Source of the DNA: Papaver somniferum
Taxonomy: Eukaryota; Streptophyta; Magnoliopsida; Ranunculales; Papaveraceae
DNA length: 64,000 nt
NCBI RefSeq assembly: GCF_003573695.1
Contig: NC_039359.1
Span: 91,731,385-91,795,384, forward strand
Direction: 5' to 3'
In this document: piece by piece, positions 56,728-64,000 of the stretch
Layout: each line of letters starts with the position of its first letter
Position numbering within the stretch: position 1 is the first letter of the stretch
The notes under the pieces: model-generated
The model's database searches: none
The model's input: only the letters and a program-made list of their open reading frames with translations
What the model was told of the DNA's origin: nothing
Position numbers and translations under genes: made by a program

Positions 56728-58209
56728 ATGGAAAAGAGAGGCCATGTTTTAATGATCCCATATCCAGCTCAAGGTCATATAAACCCATGTCTACAGTTCC
56801 TAAAAAAATTAGCTTCAAAAGGTCTTAAAACCACGTTAGTCACAACCAACTTCATATCCAAATCAATCAATAAACCAAACCTTGGTCATAACATTGATCG
56901 CGAATTCATATCAGATGGATATGATAACGGTGGTTTCGCCGAATCAGATAGTATAGAATCCTATCTACAGCGGTTACAAACGGTGGGTTCAGCAGACTTA
57001 ACTCAACTTATCAAGAAACTAAATAGCTCTCCTGAGATAGAAAATCATGTTAATTGCATAATTTACGATGCGGTCTTGCCATGGGCTTTGGACGTAGCGA
57101 GACAATTTGGGTTAGTAGGAGGAACATTTTTCACTCAACCTTGTGCTGTTAATAACATATATTACCAGTTTGGGAAGGGTCTGTTAAAGACTGATGACAG
57201 TGCCGTCACTAATAATAGTAATGTTACAATTCCTGGGCTGCCTATACAAGTGTCAGATTTACCATCCTTCTTGTGTGTGCCTGGAGCATACCCATCTTAC
57301 TGGGAGCTTGCTTTGAATCAGTTTGTAAACGTAGGAAAAGCTGATTGGATCTTTATCAATGGCTTCGACATGTTGGAAGTTCAGGTATGCAAAAGTTCAT
57401 TTTACTGTTCAAGTATGTAAAAGTTAGTTTAAAAAATTGTTTTTCTTAAGCTTATTATTAAATGTGCATACAGGTTGTGGATTGGATGACAAAAACATTT
57501 CCACAATTAAGAACGATCGGACCAACAATACCATCAATGTACCTGGATAAAAGAATCGAAGACGACAATGATTACGGGCTCAACCTAATCAAACCAGATA
57601 GTAGCATTTGCATGAACTGGTTAAACTCTAAAGCTAATGGCACGGTGATTTATGTATCTTTTGGGAGCATGGCTGAACTGAGCAATGAACAGATGGAAGA
57701 ACTAGCAATGGGTTTGATTGGAAGCAATGCTTATTTCTTGTGGGTAGTCAGGGGATCAGAAGAACACAAATTATCAGGCAATATTTTGACAGAAATCGAA
57801 AATGGAAACAAAGGTTTTGTTGTGAAATGGAGTCCTCAGTTGGAAGTACTCTCACATGAAGCAGTTGGATGTTTTGTGACACATTGTGGATGGAATTCTA
57901 CGTTAGAAGCGTTATCATTGGGAGTGCCAAATGGTGGGGATACCACAGTGGACAGATCAAACAACAAATGCAAAGTTTATAGCAGATGAATGGAATGTAG
58001 GCGTGCGAATTAAGGTTAATGATGATGAAAAAGGGATTTGGACAAGGAAGGATTTGGAGGTAGCCATTAGGGAAGTTATTGAGGGAGATAGAGGAAAAGA
58101 GATGAAGAGAAATTCAATCAAGTGGAGGCAGCTAGCTCAACAGGCGGTGGGTACAGGTGGAAGCTCCGATCAAAATCTTGATGAGTTTGTAGCTAAACTA
58201 ATATGCTAG
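56728..58209 (+). CDS. UGT74-like UDP-glucosyltransferase with a frameshift in the PSPG box
   Basis: Family 1 plant glycosyltransferase, transferring glucose from UDP-glucose to small molecules in the cytosol. Exon 1 is 56728-57384 and exon 2 is 57474-58209; the 89 bp GT-AG intron is in phase 0. ATG 56728 gives MEKRGHVLMIPYPAQGHINP, with the catalytic His at position 17. Exon 2 has IYVSFGSMAELSNEQMEELA and the PSPG box (WSPQLEVLSHEAVGCFVTHC, then GWNSTLEALSLGVP). After GVP one extra A in the run at 57929-57931 shifts the frame, and translation would stop at 57987-57989. The rest of the box and the C-terminus, ending DEFVAKLIC, are intact in the next frame. Counted around the extra base the protein is about 463 residues, normal for the family. 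Residues and layout point to UGT74; the acceptor cannot be told. Confidence 0.88.
57385..57473 (+). other. Intron of the UGT gene
   Basis: Begins GTATGC after ...GAAGTTCAG and ends ...GTGCATACAG before GTTGTGGAT. It joins LEVQ to VVDW in phase 0 and is A/T-rich, as expected for a plant intron. Confidence 0.85.
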
Positions 58210-58980
58210 CCCTCGAATCCCTAATGAAATCCTAATTTATGTCTTTGTATCATGTAGTAGAATAAATGAGACCCCAATAAATGAGCAAGTGAAATGCGCT
58301 TGGCATGTGTCCATCGTAACACATTCTAGGAATTATTAGTTAATCCACTATAGGAAGAACCGGTTACTGTGTAGTCCATCATCAGAAAACAATTATTCGC
58401 TGGTCAAAAAACATGTTTTTGGACCAGATTTTTTATTCTCTCGTACAGCATACGTGCAAGGTGTTTTATGTGTATTTCATAAATGTCGTAATTGTCCCTC
58501 CGTCCAATCAATACCTAACATAAAAACACGTCAAGCATATTATTTTTATTTTTCAGATCTGAATCGATTAAAAAGAAGAAGACCGAGAGCATATTCATGA
58601 AGAAGAAGAACAAAGAAGAAGAAGATATAATTCAATTGAAGAAGAAGAACAACAAAGAAGAACAAGATATCATTCCATTAATAGATCAGCGAAGAAAAAA
58701 AATAAAGAGATATGGATTTAATCAATATTGGGATTCTTAACTTTTTAATCTATTTCCTCGTCTTGATCTGTTATTCAACATTGAAAACGAAGGTAGTCCA
58801 TTCAAAACGATATGATTTAGTTTATTAAAGTGAAGATTAATACTCCTTTCGTCTCCGGTTAGTTTTGATTTCAATTTTTTGTTAATTTTATCTTTGATCA
58901 AATTGTTTTGGGTTTTAGGTTCGTATAAAAAAGATTGGGAGATGTTGTACGATCCTACAATAACCCAATTGTTTTTCTTT
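58210..58980. other. Intergenic DNA downstream of the UGT gene
   Basis: No gene. An almost perfect palindrome of 26 bases lies at 58401-58426 (TGGTCAAAAAACATG... to ...GGACCA). A GAAGAA-rich purine tract spans about 58570-58700. Confidence 0.4.
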
Positions 58981-59670
58981 TTTTGTACATATTTTCATTC
59001 AGAACATATTGAATCATCAACATTTTCCTTTTATACATATTTTCTTTCAGTACATATCAACATGTATTGTTGGATCATCTACTCTTTTTTCTTTTGTACT
59101 TTTTTTTCTTCTGTACATATTTTCTTTGAGTAAATATTAATATGTATTGTTGTATCAATATGTACTATTGAATCATATACTTTTCCATTGATACACGTTT
59201 TTGTTCAGTACATATCAATATGTATTATTGGATATGTATTGTTGGATCATCCACTCTTTTTCTTTGGGTACGTATTTTTCTTTAGTACATATCAATATGT
59301 AGTGTTGGATCATCTACTCTTTTTTTCTTTTGTGCTCTTTTCCCCTCAGTACATGGTTTCCATGAGTACATATCAACATGTACTATTAGATCAATATGTA
59401 CTGTTGAATCATACTTTTTCCTTCAATACATATTTTCCTTCGGTACATATCAATATGTATTGTTGATCAATATGTACAATTGGATCTTCTACTCTTTATT
59501 TTTCTTTGTACTCTCTTCTTCTACTATGGTATTTGTGTATTCTTTGTATTCTTCGATCTTGTTTTTACCAGGATTCACCAAATATAAATTTCTCCATGGT
59601 TTTAGTAAAATAGGGTTTTCTTCAATCTTTTTTCAATATGTATTATTGATCAATATGTACAGTTTGATGA
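58981..59670. repeat. Degenerate tandem repeat built on 'cagtacatatcaatatgtattgt'-type units
   Basis: Phrases 'agtacatatcaatatgta', 'ttggatcatctactctttt' and 'ttttcttttgtac' alternate about eight to ten times with variable spacing. The unit contains the near-palindrome TACATATCAATATGTA. F/S/Y-rich open frames here (58879-59750) are repeat-derived. Sequence to 60480 has no other gene. Confidence 0.65.
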
Positions 59671-60370
59671 GTTTGTTTGATTTTTTTGTTTGTCTGTTTG
59701 ATGATTTCCTTTTTAACATTTCAGTTTGTTTGGTTGGTTTGAAAATTTGATTTTTCATTTTGATTATTTTTGCTCTAAACCTAATCATATTTTAGTTTAT
59801 TTTTGCTGTTTTGATTTTGCAGTTTTCATTACTGTTAATCGAGAAGAAAGAACGAAGAAGTTGTAGAGAAGAATAAAGAAGGAAGTAGTGGGAGGAAACG
59901 GTTAAATCGTGAGTGAGGATATCCTGGTAACTTTACATATGTTTAAACCTTTTTGGACTAAAGGATAAATATTTAATCCCGCTGGACTAACCACTAACCC
60001 GGGTCGGGTTTAATGGGCTAAACAGGAAATCCCTCTAACACATTTGTAAAACCCCCAAAATTATGTGTACCCTATAGTTTAGTCAAATCTATAGTGAAGT
60101 TGTGCTTGTTTTATGTTATCATATGAAATCCATGATGAACATGGTTCCTGTTAGATTTTTGCAATTTTTTTGTGTGCTTAAGAGAAACTCAAAGAATATC
60201 GACTAAGTCAATCTATGTTGACCAGATAACCGGGGCTCTGTTTTTGGAAACAGGGGATTCTCATCAATTCTGTCAATGATCAAGAAACGCGTACCTCAAC
60301 GGCTAGTTAATCGGAAATTTGGAAACACCGATAATCTTGGTCCCAAATAAATCTCATATGCAGCTTCCAT

Positions 60371-60378
60371 AAATAAGC
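60371..60378 (+). promoter_or_regulatory. Possible TATA box of the MADS gene
   Basis: ATAAATAA about 125 bases before the start codon, within 'cttccataaataagcacc'. The position suits a plant TATA box with a roughly 95 base leader. Confidence 0.4.
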
Positions 60379-60501
60379 ACCACTGATCTCTTCTTAGAAG
60401 GTGCTCTGTTCATCTTCTCAAGCAGTGAATTGAGTTCTGTTTTCGTTGTCTCTCTAAATTAGGGGTTTCTGTAAATTAGGGATTTCTATTTTGTTACAAC
60501 G

Positions 60502-61083
60502 ATGGGTAAAAGAAAGATCGAAATAAAGAAGATTGAAGATAAAAAACAGAGAAGTGTTTCATTCACCAAGAGACGTAATGGTCTCTTCAACAAAGCTCAT
60601 GAATTGTGTCGTCGAACTGGTGCAAGTATTTCCATGATTTTCTTCTTTCCAGGTGGTAAGACTTTTACCTTTGGTTGCCCAGATGAAATTCTTAATAGAT
60701 TTCCTGCAAACGAACAAGAAGACGAAGAAGATGGGAAGAGGATTAGGTCAGAAAATGGTGATGGTTTTTGGTGAAACGATTTAAACATGGAGGAAATTGA
60801 TACTGTGGAGGAGGTACATGCTGTGAGAGATCAATTGCTTCAGGTGAAGGATCTTGTTAACAAGAGAAAACAAGAGTTACTTGCACCATCTGTACCTCTT
60901 GCAGTTGCAAAAGCAACTGGTAGTTCTGATAACACGGAGGATTCTTGTATGTTTGCAATGGAGGAGGATGAAGATTCATCATGGTTTTCTAATATTACGT
61001 TTGGTGATAATGATATGGAGGAATTCGATAAGTTGTTCAAAGATTTCGATGTTGAGGAACAACTGCCTCCACTTATTGACTAG
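60502..61083 (+). CDS. Type I (M-alpha) MADS-box transcription factor with an in-frame TGA
   Basis: Intronless, as usual for type I. The MADS domain (residues 1-60) reads MGKRKIEIKKIEDKKQRSVS, FTKRRNGLFNKAHELCRRTG and ASISMIFFFPGGKTFTFGCP. It would bind CArG-type DNA as a dimer; relatives act in female gametophyte and endosperm development. The frame stops at TGA 60772-60774 right after DGFW, then continues in the same phase with NDLNMEEIDTVEEVHAVRDQ, a probable coiled coil, and an acidic tail (DDFxx-type, ending LPPLID) to TAG 61081-61083. Many family members have a second Trp at this point, so TGG to TGA is the likely change. Read through, the protein has 193 residues. The domain is intact, so the 90-residue product could still be made. 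Confidence 0.8.
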
Positions 61084-61513
61084 GAAGCACCCCAAGTTAG
61101 GAAGGAGCAGTTCTTGAAGGATTTTGATGTATTTAGTTGTTGTTACGAGTACTTTATTATTTAAAGTTACTAAACTGAAATTCAATGTTCAAACCTTTTG
61201 ATTTCTCTCTTCGTTGTATTATTAGCACTGAAACTCATTATAGCTCGTTTGCATGATTTTGATTATCCATAAACTCATTGAAACATATGAGCAATTTCAA
61301 TTGCAGCAGCCTTTGAGTTTCATTAAATACCAATATGTTTGCACACGAATTGGCAGACAAATCTGAACACAGATTGTTAGGTTGAGTCCTACAGTCCTAC
61401 TATCAGCTTGGTCTTGGTCACTAAATTTCTTTGCAAATTCATTCCTGGTGGACTGGCAAGTCCGCACGATTACAGGCTCTCATAGCTAACCATTTCCCCT
61501 CTTCAGTCCTCCT
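61084..61513. other. Downstream DNA of the MADS gene
   Basis: No gene or repeat recognised in these 430 bases. Confidence 0.4.
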
Positions 61514-61782
61514 TCAACCTACCATGATCCGATAGGCTTGCTTGTACATGTTATGCACATTATCTTTCGCATTGCGTTTTTTAAATCCAGAGAAATTCCC
61601 AATTACTATCTGAAGTACAAGGGCAACTGTTTCATAATCTGGAGAAGGGGGGTTTCCAAGAGATGAAAAGGCATGTGTTGAGAGCATAATCAGAGACTTG
61701 TAACTTAGAATGTTGGCCATCTTGTGTAGCACCGAGACCAATCTGGAGGAGATAATGGGGCATACTAATGACATGGTGAAAA
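61514..61782 (-). other. Open frame of unknown function, possible host exon
   Basis: The minus-strand product (within an open frame reaching 61840) reads VSVLHKMANILSYKSLIMLS, NPPSPDYETVALVLQIVIGN and DNVHNMYKQAYRIMVG, then a stop. Composition looks like real protein and no repeat was seen in it, but I do not recognise the family. It directly follows the end of the copia LTR at 61783, so it may be a host exon in which that element is inserted. Confidence 0.3.
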
Positions 61783-61952
61783 TGATGAACAAATCAATTA
61801 CGGGATTTGAGAGAGAACTCTCAGTCTCAAGATAATACAAGGACAGGATTTATAGTTGTCCGTACAGAGAAATAACAGCCACAAGTAAGATCACACGTGT
61901 GGAGAAAACAAGAAACAGAAAACACAGATTACACGTGAATGTTTATCCTACA
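61783..61952 (-). repeat. 3' LTR of short-LTR copia element
   Basis: About 170 bp, from TGTAGGATAAACATTC to GTTTGTTCATCA-like end on the minus strand, with a TATA-like 'tataaatcc' about 100 bases in. It follows the RNase H/pol C-terminus. Very short LTRs are usual for copia lineages such as Ale/Retrofit. Confidence 0.6.
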
Positions 61953-63080
61953 CCACTTATAGCCTTAACCTGCCCTGCTTCACTAGTCTTTACAGTATCT
62001 TCTAATGTACTGCTTTTATCCCCCCTCAAACGAATGGGTACTTGAGTAAGCATGAGTTTGGATCTGAGAAACTGAAATCTTGGACTGTGAAGACCCTTTG
62101 TGAAAATATCAGCTACCTGATCAAGGGTATGTACATAAAAAACATCCAAGGCCTTGTTCTGCACTAGCTCCCTTATGAAGTGAAAATTCAGTTGAACATG
62201 TTTCATCTTAGTATGAAGAACAGGGTTTTTAGCTAGAGATATGGAGCTAATGTTATCACAGCCTAGTTTAGGTGTACCTGGAACTGGAAAATGAAGATCA
62301 TTTAATATATAACAGATCCATACCGTTTCAGCAGCGCTGTTAGCTAGTGTTTTATATGCTGCTTTTGTGCTAGATCTTGCAACTGATGACTTCTTCTTAC
62401 ATGACCATGAAATGATATTAGATCCCAGAAAAATACAATAGCCTCATGTTGATCTTCTATCATCAAGAGAACCAGCCCAGTCTGCATCTGAAAAACCTAA
62501 GAGAAAAGAACTGCCATTTGTAAACTTCAACCCATAATCCAGTGTGCCCTTAATGTATCTTAAGATTCTCTTAGCTGCCATAAGATGTTCAGTTCTAGGA
62601 CTTTGCATATATTGAAAAACCATATTGACTGCAAAGGATATATCTGGTCTTGTCCATGTGAGATATTGCAATGCACCTACCAATGACCTGTAGTCTGTAG
62701 GATTTGATAGCAGCTCACCTGAAGTTTTAGTCAACTTTCATGTAGCAGATATAGGTGTAAGACAAGGTTTAGCAGCTTCCATACTGTGTTTTTGAAGAAG
62801 ATCAACTGCATATTTTGTTGGAGACAAATATAAAGAATCTTGAGTTCTTTGAACTTCCAGACCCAAGAAAAAATGTAAGCCCCCTAAATCTTTGATGAGA
62901 AAAGATGCTTGCAACTGAGATATCACATACTTCAGAAAAGTTGGAGAAGACCTGTGAGTAAGATGTCATCAACATATACTAGAGCCACTGTGATTTGAGA
63001 ACCATCTTTGTGAACAAACATTGATGTGTCAGAGTATGAATTGATGAAGTTGGGAGTCTTCAAAGCATTGCTAATCTTGT
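61943..63080 (-). pseudogene. Copia pol: reverse transcriptase and RNase H, broken and truncated
   Basis: Minus-strand pieces in order: reverse transcriptase end with the catalytic motif (ALVYVDDILLTG, 62975-62940 area), then FLIKDLGGLHFFLGLEVQ and [20 protein letters not shown]. Next come RNase H with [16 protein letters not shown], and the terminal block (KMKHVQLNFHFIRELVQNKA, VADIFTKGL). A base is lost just after the YVDD motif (about 62935), TGA stops sit at 62740-62738 and 62446-62444, and the RNase H section around 62220-62400 is out of frame. Integrase and gag are absent because the LTR at 63081 interrupts the element. Confidence 0.88.
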
Positions 63081-64000
63081 TGAAAAAGCGGGGGTCTAAC
63101 AACACCACCCAATATTTCGCTAGCAATCTGTATGGACAAACTCGAATATACTTTTAAGAGAATCAACAAGACTCAATCAATTAAAAGTACATCAACGAGT
63201 TTATATCTCTCTCTCTCTTTATTTGATTTCCTCAAACAGAAACTGCGAGTACTAATCAAATACAAGGAATAACTTGGATGGTACCAAAGACCAATATCCA
63301 AGGATCAATCAATGAAAATCAACAACCAAAGGTTGGATTACGCTAATTGATGATCCAACGCACAACCTGTATTATTTCAATTATAAAGATAAAACAATAT
63401 AATGCGGAAACTGAAATAACATAGACACCAGAAATTTTGTTAACGAGGAAACCGCAAATGCAGAAAAACCCTGAGACCTAGTCCAGATTGAACACACACT
63501 GTATTAAGCCGCTACAGACACTAGCCTACTCCAAGCTAACTTCGGATTGGACTGTAGTTGAACCCCAATGAGTCTCCCACTGATCCAAGGTACAGTTGTA
63601 CTCCCTACGCCTCTGATCCCAGTAGGATACTGCGCACTTGATTCCCTTAGATGATCTCACCCACAACTAAGAGTTGCTACGACCCAAAATCGCAGTCTTT
63701 GACAATAAACAAACCTGTCTCATACAGACAAGTCTATCAAAGGACCAATCTGTCTCCCACAAAAAAACCATAAAACTTTTGTTCCGTGTTTTGATAATAA
63801 TCAAGGTGAACAGGAACCAATTGATAATCCGGTCTTATATTCCCGAAGAACAGCCTAGAAAAATCAATCACCTCACAAAAATCTTAATCGTATGGTAGCG
63901 AAACAAGATGTTGCGGAATCACAAACAATAAGACGAAGATGTTTGTGACTACTTTTTATATCTTGCCTATCGGAGATATTAATCTCAAGCCAATCAATTT
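63081..64000 (-). repeat. Copia-type LTR of the F/G/H family, running off the window
   Basis: Starts (plus sense) TGAAAAAGCGGGGGTCTAAC and follows the same order of blocks as 24532-25450 and 28920-29800, including 'cctgtg/tattatttcaattata' and the 'gacaccagaaattttgttaac' phrase. It cuts the copia pol at an ...FNKISNAL segment. CTTGT at 63076-63080 would be its left TSD. The frame at 63674-63898 is part of the LTR and not a gene. Confidence 0.85.

Noticed and set aside
59188..59750. F/Y/S-rich frames downstream of the UGT as membrane proteins
   Set aside because: They arise from T-rich degenerate tandem repeats.
1..64000. tRNA or rRNA genes
   Set aside because: No cloverleaf-type or rRNA-like sequence was noticed; tRNA-like words are primer-binding sites of retrotransposons.

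Overview
The window looks like repeat-dominated nuclear DNA of a flowering plant, most likely a eudicot. The evidence is plant Ty1/copia and Ty3/gypsy LTR retrotransposons, GT-AG introns, a UGT74-type glucosyltransferase, a type I MADS-box gene, a plant mobile domain (PMD) reading frame and a plant CDC2-like kinase relic. A poppy-family genome would fit, but nothing here proves it. No operons, rRNA or tRNA genes, or CRISPR arrays were seen.

Layout. (1) 1-16937 is a nest. Element A (minus strand, gag-only gypsy type with a 2.5 kb LTR) sits in the 5' LTR of element B (plus strand, gypsy, carrying an antisense PMD gene). B's PMD frame is split by element C, a complete 7,019 bp gag-like element with TSD GCAAT and LTRs only about 2% different. 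(2) 16938-31365 holds copia-type non-autonomous elements F and G (minus strand; UBN2-type gag with CCHC knuckles, 2.4 kb LTRs). F's gag is cut by a solo A-type LTR with TSD GATGG. (3) 31366-34034 is a small non-repeat island split by a solo copia LTR (TSD ATCAG). (4) 34035-41105 is element H, another copy of the same copia family; its gag is cut by a third A-type LTR (TSD ATGAC). (5) 41106-46131 holds a fragment resembling a transposon-associated trihelix protein, a (CCA/CCG)-rich tract, a palindromic repeat and a clearly dead CDC2-like kinase gene. (6) 46132-55000 is a tandem pair of B-related gypsy elements (D complete, E partial) with a hAT element inside D and large tandem repeats in E's 3' region. 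(7) 55106-64000 is the most gene-like part: a Tourist-like MITE, the UGT gene, the MADS-box gene, a possible unassigned exon, and a short-LTR copia element cut by another big copia LTR that runs off the window.

How the parts relate. Few host genes remain and each carries a visible lesion: one extra base inside the PSPG box of the UGT, one in-frame TGA in the MADS gene, and several defects in the kinase. Most of the DNA is explained by successive nested insertions, and several target-site duplications can be read exactly. No complete gag-pol element is present; the large elements are gag-only or carry PMD instead of pol, so all probably moved with proteins supplied by other elements.
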